DNA of 7,682 nt from Bacteroidales bacterium (GTDB lineage Bacteria; Bacteroidota; Bacteroidia; Bacteroidales; UBA4417). The stretch is taken from NCBI GenBank assembly GCA_025350385.1, contig JANXXZ010000504.1:1-7682 (forward strand), in the 5' to 3' direction. Shown here piece by piece: positions 1 through 7,002 of this stretch. The position numbers and the translations under genes are program-made. The notes beneath the pieces are model-generated. The model saw only the letters and a list, made by a program, of their open reading frames with translations, was not told the DNA's origin and made no database searches. Position 1 is the first letter of the stretch; every line of letters starts with the position of its first letter.

Positions 1-1729
1 TTATCCTGCCTGATAAACGCAGGGAATAGGTATACATACCTCTCGCCAATCCTTCCTTACGAACAATTACCCGGTTCGTGCCCTGGGAAATTTCAAGAGG
101 GTAACGTCTTAATGTTCTTCCGGTAAGGTCGGTTATAATAATCACCGCATCCCTAATCCATGCGTCCTCAGGGGCTTCGATTATGATTTCGGTTTGTTCC
201 GAAAAAGGGTTAGGTCGGTTCTGATGCAAAAGTATTCCCCAATTCTTCAATGAGTTACTACCGTACCCTACCGCCAGAAAGGTGTATTCATTGCTAAACA
301 AACTTTCTACAGAGTTTTTCACATTGGCCACACTCAGGAAACTGTTTTTATTTGAACCAAATACGGGAATTACCATCCTGGAAGTGTTGATGAAAGTAAG
401 CACAGTATCAAAGTTTAACGTACCTGTATGCTGCGACCGGATTCCGACCCTGTAATGTTTGTAAACGGTATCTTTATTATTCAACGTAATGATCATAGTA
501 TCTCCTGAAAGGGTATATTCCGGGACCGGTGAAGGAGGCGCAATGGCCAGCCAGCCCAGGTTCACCCCGTTCATTATGACATTCCGCCTCAGGTAATCAG
601 GATTGACAAAGAAACTGTCAATCACTCCGTCAGGGGGAAAGGTTGTATCCATTCCAAGGATATCGTCGGAGGTATGTTGCCGGTCGGGGGGATTACCGGC
701 TCCATTGCCATGCTCATTCCTGGATGTAAAGCGAAGAGCCGTATATCCTTTCTGGCGGAAAGGAATCTGATCACCACTCCGACCTGTCCGGTCCTCTGAA
801 ATCATCAGGTCAATAGTCATGGGTGTCGCAAGCAGCGGGTTGATCCTTTCATCCTGGTGAAGCCGGATATACCGGGCAAGCTGCTTGTGTGGTGAATTCC
901 GGGTGGAATCGTTTGATTGTGAATAGGAGAATATCCTGACATGATTGCTGTCAATGGCATTCAGGCCCGGGCAACCTGGAGTCGAAGAGGTTTGTCCGCA
1001 TATGACGCCACCTATCACATCGTTGTTGAATACCGACCGGATTATAATATTATTGCTTTTCAGGTAGGTTGCCAAAGCCGTCGAACCGTATAAACCCTGG
1101 TCCTCCCCTGTTACCGTGGCGAAAAGAATAGTGTGATCAAACGCATACCGGCTCAGGAGACGGGCCAGCTCCATCACCAGGACGGTACCGGAACCATTGT
1201 CTTCCATTCCAGGAGAATAGCAAGTCGTATCACAGGCTCCATGGCAGCGCGTATCGAAATGACCCTCCAGCACCAGGATTTCCTTGTTGCTGGTATCCAT
1301 TCCCGGAAGGATGGCCAGGACATTCCGGTGGTGAGTTTGACCGCAAACAGCCACATCAAAATCCATGTAAGTGGTCACCAGGCGGTTTTCGTTCAAGCCG
1401 CTGAATTCATTGTACTTATGATAAATCCACCTCCTCACTGCGCCAATACCGTTTGTTTTCGATACCGTATCCGAGCCGCTGTTTCGGTTATGAAAGCTGT
1501 CGATTTTCAACAGATAACTGAGCAGGGTATCTTTTGAAACATTGTTTACAATACCATTCAGGATAGAATCAGGGTGATTCAGAGTGATGGATGGAGTATA
1601 ATCCAGGGGATTATAGTTTCCCTGCAGGATTGTTAAAGCAGAAGGATTACTCAGGCTGATGTTGGTCTGGCACAAACCCCTGAATGGGACATAAAGTACT
1701 ATTATCAGGAAGAATAATGATTTATTCAT
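1..1729 (-). CDS. Secreted M28 family zinc peptidase with T9SS C-terminal sorting domain (3' end outside window)
   Basis: This frame is open for 576 codons from ATG 1727-1729 and runs off the left edge without a stop. Residues 1-20 form a Sec signal peptide (MNKSLFFLIIVLYVPF core), probably cut before Gln21. Residues about 115-385 are an M28 (aminopeptidase Y/S type) catalytic domain. The expected two-zinc ligands are all present: H157 in GHFD, D177 in MEDNGSG, E209/D210 in TGEDQGLYGS (E209 the general base), D237 in NNDVIGG and H352 in QHTSDD. The second acidic ligand is Asp where family members usually have Glu. A CxxxCxxxC stretch (C162, C166, C170) lies between the first two ligands. Residues about 397-490 look like an FN3-type beta domain. 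From residue 500 a type A T9SS sorting domain begins (LLHQNRPNPF) and continues to ARGMYTYSLRLSG; probably only 10-15 residues are missing. The product should cross the outer membrane and be released or surface-attached. It likely acts as an aminopeptidase or carboxypeptidase; substrate unknown. The gene is divergent from the M1 peptidase. Confidence 0.93.
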   Translation of the reverse strand, partial: MNKSLFFLIIVLYVPFRGLCQTNISLSNPSALTILQGNYNPLDYTPSITLNHPDSILNGIVNNVSKDTLLSYLLKIDSFHNRNSGSDTVSKTNGIGAVRRWIYHKYNEFSGLNENRLVTTYMDFDVAVCGQTHHRNVLAILPGMDTSNKEILVLEGHFDTRCHGACDTTCYSPGMEDNGSGTVLVMELARLLSRYAFDHTILFATVTGEDQGLYGSTALATYLKSNNIIIRSVFNNDVIGGVICGQTSSTPGCPGLNAIDSNHVRIFSYSQSNDSTRNSPHKQLARYIRLHQDERINPLLATPMTIDLMISEDRTGRSGDQIPFRQKGYTALRFTSRNEHGNGAGNPPDRQHTSDDILGMDTTFPPDGVIDSFFVNPDYLRRNVIMNGVNLGWLAIAPPSPVPEYTLSGDTMIITLNNKDTVYKHYRVGIRSQHTGTLNFDTVLTFINTSRMVIPVFGSNKNSFLSVANVKNSVESLFSNEYTFLAVGYGSNSLKNWGILLHQNRPNPFSEQTEIIIEAPEDAWIRDAVIIITDLTGRTLRRYPLEISQGTNRVIVRKEGLARGMYTYSLRLSGRI

Positions 1730-1749
1730 GGCTCATTCATTAGAGTTAT

Positions 1750-1795
1750 ACTGAATCTTGATGAAAATGCAAAGCAATTTTCGTTTAGATTCAGT
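1750..1795. promoter_or_regulatory. Large interrupted dyad in the leader of the M28 gene
   Basis: ACTGAATCT (1750-1758) is matched exactly by AGATTCAGT (1787-1795). Further in, GAAAAT (1763-1768) is matched by ATTTTC (1777-1782), and GC by GC, around an AAA loop at 1771-1773, with one bulged A at 1776. The dyad lies 21-66 bases upstream of the M28 start codon, so it is either a stem-loop in that gene's 5' leader or a palindromic protein-binding site. Neither strand has a T-run after it, so a Rho-independent terminator is unlikely. As minus-strand RNA the middle of the stem has three mismatches, while the plus-strand version would have two G-U wobbles and one mismatch there. The symmetry is seen directly; the function is inferred. 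Confidence 0.55.
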
Positions 1796-1874
1796 TATAC
1801 CGGGGCCTTTCAAGTTTGATTTTTTCGCAAAACGAAATAGCAACGGTATACAATTAATTATCTTTCCCGGAATT

Positions 1875-1943
1875 AATTTAATGTAAAAAGGCATATTAAT
1901 CTTACTTACTTTAATGTACCTTCATCACAATTTAATGTAAATT
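1875..1943. repeat. Three operator-like TTTAATGTA repeats upstream of the M1 peptidase gene
   Basis: TTTAATGTA occurs three times, at 1877-1885, 1910-1918 and 1931-1939. The first and third copies extend to the identical 13-mer AATTTAATGTAAA (1875-1887 and 1929-1941). The third copy is a perfect interrupted palindrome, AATTTA-ATG-TAAATT (1929-1943). The copies start 33 and 21 bases apart, close to three and two helical turns, so they would lie on roughly the same face of the DNA. The third copy overlaps the candidate promoter element of the downstream gene. This is the arrangement expected for a repressor or activator binding array, but the region is AT-rich and the binding protein is unknown. 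Confidence 0.45.
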
Positions 1944-1945
1944 TG
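1938..1945 (+). promoter_or_regulatory. Candidate Bacteroidetes -7 promoter element for the M1 peptidase gene
   Basis: TAAATTTG fits the TAnnTTTG -7 consensus of the Bacteroidetes primary sigma factor and lies 62 bases before the ATG at 2008. It would give a leader of roughly 55 bases. No convincing TTG/TTTG -33 element is found 19-21 bases upstream, where the sequence is around ATGTACC, so the promoter would be weak or need an activator. The overlap with the palindromic TTTAATGTA copy supports regulation at this point but does not prove it. Confidence 0.35.
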
Positions 1946-2007
1946 ATATAATTCCTAAGCCCGAATTTACGAATATTTAATAATGAACCCACTCTATTCT
2001 GAAATCA

Positions 2008-4428
2008 ATGAAACAATATCTACCCGAAATCATTCTTTTTACCTTTCTTTTCCCATCGGCATTTTCTTTCACTGCCAGGGCACAGGACAGAACCACCTCC
2101 TACCTCTACGACGCCTCTAATGAAATGCAGGACCGGGAGATTGAACTTTCGCATATGAATGCGGCCCTCACTGTCAAGCCCTTTGATACTTTAGTGATTG
2201 GCAAGGTAGAATTCACCTTCAAAACACTGAATGAAACAATTGACTCCCTTGTCTTTTCGGTTCCTGAACTCAAAATCAGCGAAATCAAAATTGACGGCCT
2301 GGTTGCCAGGTTCAGCATCCGGGGAAGCAATGTGATCATACATCCTCCGGTTAAGCTGGCATGGCAAACTAACAATACCATATCTATTGAATATTCCGTA
2401 AAACCCACCGATGGACTTTATTTTGTCGGCTGGAATGATCCTCAAAAGCTGAAGCGGAAACAAATCTGGGCACAGCGTCCTGACCACTGGCTACCCTTTA
2501 CTCCCGGGATCATTACCGTGGACATGGCCGTAACCGTTGATGAAAAATATAAAGTATTTAATAACGGGGTACGCGAAAAAGTGGTGCAAAATACCGATCA
2601 CACCCAGACCTGGTACTATAAAATGAGTCATCCCCACCCCTTCTTTTCCACCTGCCTGGTGATCGGTGACTATGATTTCGTTTCCCTGAAAACGAAGCGC
2701 GGGCTGCCCCTGGAGCAATGGTATTACCCGGACTGGAAAGATCATGTGGAACCCACCTACCGCTATATGCCCGAAATGTTTGATTATTATGAATCCGAGT
2801 TCGGGCTCAACTATCCCTGGGAAATTTACCGCGAAGCACCAGTTATCGATTATATGTACGGCGCCATGGAAACCACGACATCGACTGTATTCGGCGATTA
2901 CCTCATGGTAGATGCCCGCGGGTTCAAGGGCCGGAATTACGTGAACGTGAACGCGCATGAACTGGCCCATCAATGGTTCGGGAACTATATTTCGCACCTG
3001 AAAGGAAAGGATGTCTGGATCACGGAAAGCTTTGCCACCTATTGGGCAAAGAAATTTGAACAACATATTTTCGGAGATGACTATTACCAGGATGTGCGCA
3101 AGAAAGAACTTAGCGAAACCTTTGATGCCGCAGCTCTTGATAATTATGCTGTCGGGCACAGCTCAGGCGGGCGGAACCGCTGGTATCCGAAAGGCTCACT
3201 GGTTCTGGATATGCTTCGGGATGTGCTGGGCGACGATGGTTTCAAAGCAAGCATTAAACTCTATCTTGAATCACATCCCTACCAGGTTGCCGAAACGAAT
3301 GATTTCCTGGTTGCCATCCGCAAAGCTACCGGCAAATCGCCCGAATGGTTTTTCGAGGAATGGATTTACCGCGGGGGTGAGCCTTCCTACGAAGTAAGCT
3401 ATCAGCAATTCACCAATAACAATGGCGGGAAAGAAACAAGGATTTTAGTGGACCAGGTCCAGAAAACGGACGACCTGATCGGGTTGTTTAAGATGCCGAT
3501 TGGATTTGAGGTTCATTACAAGGATGGGACATCCGATCAGAAACAACAATGGATCTCCGCCAGGCATGAGGAAGTGATCATTCCTAATCCGTCAGGAAAA
3601 CCAATTGATTTTGTGCTGTTCGATCCGAACCGCAAGGTGATTAAGAAGGTAAAATTCACCCGCTCATACGATGAACTGGCTGCACAGGCTGAACATGCTG
3701 CGAATATGATTGACCGCTTTGATGCGCTGATAACACTCAGAGATTTCCCGCTTGAGCAGAAAAAGCCCTGCCTGTTAAAATGCTATACCAAAGAAACGTT
3801 CCAACTCACCAAAGGAGAGATCATTACCCAGCTTTCGGCAGACCAGGCTGAAGATACCCGGAAACTGATTGTCAGTGCAATTAATAACCCTGACGACAAG
3901 GTACGGCTGGCCGTATTGCAGAACATCACAAAGGTACCGGTAGCTATCCGGGAGCCCTATGAAAAGATGCTTTCCGATTCCTCCTACCTCAACGTGGAAC
4001 TGGCCCTGGACAATCTTTGCGGCTCATTTCCATCACGCGCCAACAGCTACCTGAAAAAAACGAAGGATGAACAAGGCTGGAGAGGCCGGAACATACGCAT
4101 TAAATGGCTGGAAATTGCCATCGGGAACGGACACATCAAGTACATCGATGAACTAAGGAACTATACCAGTGCCAGTTATGAATTTGAAACCCGTATCAAT
4201 TCGATCAATGCCCTGAAAAGACTCAACCTGCTGGACGAGGTGGTGGTGGCAAATATGATCGAAGGTCTTACCCATTGGAATTACAAGATCCGCACAGCCG
4301 AATCGGACAACCTGAAGTATTTTTATGCCCAGGACTGGTATAAATTACTGATTGACAAAGTAGTTGATAAAGGGGTAAGCCCGGCAGCAAAGATTGAACT
4401 GGATAAAATCAGGAAGGCGGCTAGATAG
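2008..4428 (+). CDS. Periplasmic M1 family zinc aminopeptidase with helical C-terminal region
   Basis: The 806-residue product has a Sec signal peptide (hydrophobic residues 8-21, then TARA|Q with predicted cleavage after A25). It has no lipobox and no T9SS sorting domain, so a soluble periplasmic enzyme is expected. Residues about 40-230 form the M1 N-terminal beta domain. The catalytic domain (about 235-460) has the exopeptidase motif GAMET at 285-289, with E288 as expected but Thr where GxMEN enzymes have Asn. The zinc site is HELAH at 317-321 with E340 in WITES, giving exact HExxH-x18-E spacing, and Y393 in WYPKG is the likely transition-state tyrosine. A beta-sandwich (about 465-560) follows. 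The remaining 240 residues are predicted mostly helical and resemble HEAT/ARM-like M1 C-termini. It should remove N-terminal amino acids from peptides; specificity cannot be read from the sequence. The ATG at 2008 is immediately followed by the signal peptide. No Shine-Dalgarno sequence is seen, as is usual in this phylum. Confidence 0.95.
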   Translation: MKQYLPEIILFTFLFPSAFSFTARAQDRTTSYLYDASNEMQDREIELSHMNAALTVKPFDTLVIGKVEFTFKTLNETIDSLVFSVPELKISEIKIDGLVARFSIRGSNVIIHPPVKLAWQTNNTISIEYSVKPTDGLYFVGWNDPQKLKRKQIWAQRPDHWLPFTPGIITVDMAVTVDEKYKVFNNGVREKVVQNTDHTQTWYYKMSHPHPFFSTCLVIGDYDFVSLKTKRGLPLEQWYYPDWKDHVEPTYRYMPEMFDYYESEFGLNYPWEIYREAPVIDYMYGAMETTTSTVFGDYLMVDARGFKGRNYVNVNAHELAHQWFGNYISHLKGKDVWITESFATYWAKKFEQHIFGDDYYQDVRKKELSETFDAAALDNYAVGHSSGGRNRWYPKGSLVLDMLRDVLGDDGFKASIKLYLESHPYQVAETNDFLVAIRKATGKSPEWFFEEWIYRGGEPSYEVSYQQFTNNNGGKETRILVDQVQKTDDLIGLFKMPIGFEVHYKDGTSDQKQQWISARHEEVIIPNPSGKPIDFVLFDPNRKVIKKVKFTRSYDELAAQAEHAANMIDRFDALITLRDFPLEQKKPCLLKCYTKETFQLTKGEIITQLSADQAEDTRKLIVSAINNPDDKVRLAVLQNITKVPVAIREPYEKMLSDSSYLNVELALDNLCGSFPSRANSYLKKTKDEQGWRGRNIRIKWLEIAIGNGHIKYIDELRNYTSASYEFETRINSINALKRLNLLDEVVVANMIEGLTHWNYKIRTAESDNLKYFYAQDWYKLLIDKVVDKGVSPAAKIELDKIRKAAR

Positions 4429-4431
4429 ATG

Positions 4432-4466
4432 TTGGTTATTGGTTATTAGTTATCAGTGATTAGGTA
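4432..4466. repeat. Degenerate heptamer tandem repeat after the M1 stop codon
   Basis: Five contiguous 7-base units can be read: TTGGTTA, TTGGTTA, TTAGTTA, TCAGTGA and TTAGGTA. The first two are identical and later units diverge progressively. The array begins three bases after the TAG of the M1 peptidase gene. Short GTTATTGG/GTTATTAG heptad arrays of this kind occur between genes in several bacterial groups; from general knowledge, they are non-coding and probably arise by slippage. No function is inferred here. Confidence 0.6.
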
Positions 4467-4649
4467 TTGTTTCTCCGGCCTCATTCTGTGATTTCGCATG
4501 TACAGTTTCAAATTGTTATAAATAAGTGTATTCAGGTCGGATATTTGTCATGATCCTGATTGAAATCTCTTCCTGTCCACCTTCGGCTAAGGTTGCCGAT
4601 CAGCAATCTTTGCAGATTGAATATGCCCACAATTAAAAGGTTGTAATCG

Positions 4650-4681
4650 TTTGCATTTGTTCTGCTGATTCGTTACCTTTG
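4650..4681 (+). promoter_or_regulatory. Candidate Bacteroidetes promoter for comEC (TTTG / TAnnTTTG)
   Basis: TTTG at 4650-4653 and TACCTTTG at 4674-4681 match the -33 and -7 elements of the Bacteroidetes promoter with a 20-base spacer. This is the only place in the window where I find both elements at proper spacing. Transcription would start near 4686-4690 and leave a leader of about 175 bases before the comEC ATG. That is long and could hold regulatory structure. A nearer weak promoter cannot be excluded. Confidence 0.5.
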
Positions 4682-4863
4682 GATAACTATTTTTACTTGT
4701 TCAATTTCAATATCATTATACAATCACATACGATACAGCTTTAGGATAAATCTGATCATCAGAAAAGCCATTATCAGCTAACTTTTTTTACTGCCTGAAT
4801 CCAGGTTCTGCTTGTTTCCAGTTATCCAAATAAATCTAGTTTTAAGATTCAGTATCAACTATT

Positions 4864-6984
4864 ATGTTATTCAGACATCAATTCCCGGTTGTCAGGCTAT
4901 TGATCCCCTTACTGGCAGGCATAATTACCGCCATAGCTTTAAGCGGCATTCAATTTTTCCTGGTTCCGGTCCTCCTGGCAGCCATTTTCATGGTTCCCGT
5001 CTGGATGAATATAATAGCCCGCAAACCACAATACCGCTCACGCTGGGTATTCGGGGTATTGGTTTCGCTGATCCTGTTTCTTTTCGGGTACAACCTGCTG
5101 GTGCTTAACAAAGAGATTTTGCATAAATCACATTTCTCCACCTTTAAAGCCAGTGAACTGCTGGCTGTTGTAGTTGATCCTCCCCGCGAAAAGGAACATT
5201 CCTGGAAACTGGTCCTGAAAGTCATGGCTGTTAAGCAGAACAGGCAGTTTGTACCCGTCAAAGGTCAATTGCTGGCTTACCTGGCAAAGGATTCATCCTT
5301 GCAACTGCCGGTATATGGAGACATGCTCATACTGCGGGCAATCCCGTCCAATGTTTCGCCACCGGCAAATCCCGGTATGTTCGATTACAGGCAATACCTA
5401 TCCAGGAATAATATTTATCAGCAGGTTTACCTGAAAAAGGGCAGCTGGAAAACAATCGGGCCTAGACCAGGATTTTCAGCCAGGGGCCTCGCCTTCGAGC
5501 TGCGCAGGCATTTCCTGGTTTTGTTACATCAAAACAGGTTGGATGGGAAGGAATATGCCGTCGCAGCCGCTTTGATCCTGGGCCAGGACGAAATTCTCGA
5601 TTATGAAACCCGTCATGAATACTCGAGTGCCGGGGTGATGCATATACTGGGAATATCCGGGCTGCATGTAGGAATTATTTACATGGTGCTTAACATCCTG
5701 TTTGGATTCCTCGACAAGAAGCAGAAAGGCCGGCTTATAAAGGTGATGCTTATTTTGACACTTATCTGGCTCTATGCTCTCATAACAGGCCTGTCGCCAG
5801 CTGCCCTCAGGGCTGCTACCATGTTTACTTTTGTTTCGTTCGGGAACCTGCTGAAAAGGAATGTGCATATCATTAATTCGCTGGCCATTTCAGCCTTTGC
5901 GCTGCTGCTTTATGACCCTTATCTTGTAACCAATATCGGTTTCCAGTTCAGCTATATTGCGGTGATCGGGATCGTGCTTTTACACAAGGAACTCTATGAA
6001 CTCTGGGAACCAAGAGCCTGGCTTGCTGACCAGGCATGGAGCCTGGTAGCGATGTCACTGGTTGCCCAGTTCGTCACCTTTCCGATTACTTTGTATTATT
6101 TTCACCAGTTCCCGGTTTATTTCCTAGCGGCCAACCTGGTAGCCATTCCCCTTTCGAATACTGTAATCTATACAGGAATGGCAGTGTTGGGGACATCCTT
6201 TCTTCCGCCTTTGAGTAACCTTATCGGGCTGATCACTTCCTGGTTGTTAAAGGCTTTAAACATTTCAGTCCGCTGGATTGAGAATCTTCCTTATTCAGTT
6301 ATCCCGGATATACCACTCAATTTTGTCGAAAGCCTCCTTCTTTATATTATGATAATTGCCTCTGCTGCCTATGTTCTTACACGCAGGAAATCCCTTGTCT
6401 TTGTTTCGCTGGCTGCAATATCCAGCATGTTTTCGAGCCAGGCTCTAAGAAGCTATCAGCACCATCAGCAGGAGAAAATGATTGTTTTCAGTGTGAATAA
6501 GCATTCGGCCATTGAATATATCAGTGGGACAAAATGCCTGCTTGTGGCTGATTCAATCCTGCTGAACGACAGGAAGTTACTGGACTTCAATATTTCCTGC
6601 AGCAGGTCATTGTATGGATTGGATGAAACCCGCTTGCTTAGCCAGGATACCTTGACTGAGAGAAGGAAAAGATACTTTGCCGCAGGTATTCCTGTGATGA
6701 TTGACGGGCATTTCATGCAGGCCGGCAACACCCGCCTTGCGATCATCGACAACTTGCCGCTTTCCAAAACCTTCCATCAACCCTTGAAAGTTGACTACCT
6801 TGTTATCCGGGGAAATCCGGCCTTAAAAATAGGTCGGCTGATTCATTTTTATTCTGCAGGAACCATCATTTTCGATGCAACGAACTCATTTTCAAAATGC
6901 AAACGCTGGGAAACCGAATGTAAACAACTAGGAATCAGGAGCTGGAATCTTAAAAATTCAGGAGCTTTTATTGCGGACTTATGA
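4864..6984 (+). CDS. comEC: ComEC/Rec2 family DNA-uptake channel protein
   Basis: The 706-residue product is an inner-membrane protein that in competent bacteria carries single-stranded DNA into the cytoplasm. Residues 8-80 contain about three membrane segments. Residues about 90-200 form the extracytoplasmic OB-like DUF4131 region, ending in the typical NPGMFDYRQYLSRNNIY. Residues about 225-510 are the polytopic Competence domain with the hallmark GISGLHVGI (263-271) and ITGLSPAALRA (307-317). The last 170 residues are soluble. They keep a metallo-beta-lactamase-like outline (MIVFSVNKHSAIEYI at 539-553, VDYLVIRGNP at 643-652, final SGAF) but no HxHxDH zinc motif. The length fits Bacteroidota homologues, which are often near 700 residues. 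An in-frame TAA at 4843-4845 makes the ATG at 4864 the first possible start. No Shine-Dalgarno sequence is seen. No other competence gene is adjacent, so uptake ability cannot be concluded. The gene converges with the DUF192 gene. Confidence 0.95.
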   Translation: MLFRHQFPVVRLLIPLLAGIITAIALSGIQFFLVPVLLAAIFMVPVWMNIIARKPQYRSRWVFGVLVSLILFLFGYNLLVLNKEILHKSHFSTFKASELLAVVVDPPREKEHSWKLVLKVMAVKQNRQFVPVKGQLLAYLAKDSSLQLPVYGDMLILRAIPSNVSPPANPGMFDYRQYLSRNNIYQQVYLKKGSWKTIGPRPGFSARGLAFELRRHFLVLLHQNRLDGKEYAVAAALILGQDEILDYETRHEYSSAGVMHILGISGLHVGIIYMVLNILFGFLDKKQKGRLIKVMLILTLIWLYALITGLSPAALRAATMFTFVSFGNLLKRNVHIINSLAISAFALLLYDPYLVTNIGFQFSYIAVIGIVLLHKELYELWEPRAWLADQAWSLVAMSLVAQFVTFPITLYYFHQFPVYFLAANLVAIPLSNTVIYTGMAVLGTSFLPPLSNLIGLITSWLLKALNISVRWIENLPYSVIPDIPLNFVESLLLYIMIIASAAYVLTRRKSLVFVSLAAISSMFSSQALRSYQHHQQEKMIVFSVNKHSAIEYISGTKCLLVADSILLNDRKLLDFNISCSRSLYGLDETRLLSQDTLTERRKRYFAAGIPVMIDGHFMQAGNTRLAIIDNLPLSKTFHQPLKVDYLVIRGNPALKIGRLIHFYSAGTIIFDATNSFSKCKRWETECKQLGIRSWNLKNSGAFIADL

Positions 6985-7002
6985 AACGTACAGGCTCTTT
7001 TA

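Larger units (their letters stand above)
4429..4863. other. 435-base intergenic region between the M1 peptidase gene and comEC
   Basis: No credible gene was found in this gap: short open frames near its right end are out of frame with comEC and look like non-coding shadows. It starts with a degenerate heptamer array and contains a good promoter match, both listed separately. Small dyads are visible: CAATCT-TTGC-AGATTG at 4604-4619, CGGC/GCCG at about 4584-4598, and CTGATCATCAG at 4752-4762 with a further ATCAG at 4773-4777 followed by a run of seven Ts. None is strong enough to call as a terminator or RNA gene. The T-run one could be a weak terminator or attenuator in the comEC leader. Confidence 0.6.

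Noticed and set aside
1133..1537. 134-codon open frame on the plus strand
   Set aside because: It lies antisense to the M28 catalytic core, whose minus-strand frame carries every expected metal ligand. Its own translation shows no recognisable domain.
1667..1729. Lipoprotein signal in the M28 peptidase (Cys20)
   Set aside because: The residues before Cys20 are RGL, which does not fit a lipobox. Cleavage before Gln21 and T9SS export explain the N-terminus better.
1..1729. M28 protein as a glutaminyl cyclase
   Set aside because: Glutaminyl cyclases share the M28 fold, but this protein keeps the full two-zinc peptidase ligand set together with an FN3-like region and a T9SS domain, so a peptidase is more likely.
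2491..3159. 222-codon open frame on the minus strand
   Set aside because: It is antisense to the M1 catalytic domain including HELAH. It looks like a by-product of codon usage, with no promoter or domain of its own.
4752..4789. Rho-independent terminator before comEC
   Set aside because: The stem is only about five AT-rich base pairs with a long loop, and the T-run does not directly follow it. It is also over 300 bases from the M1 stop.
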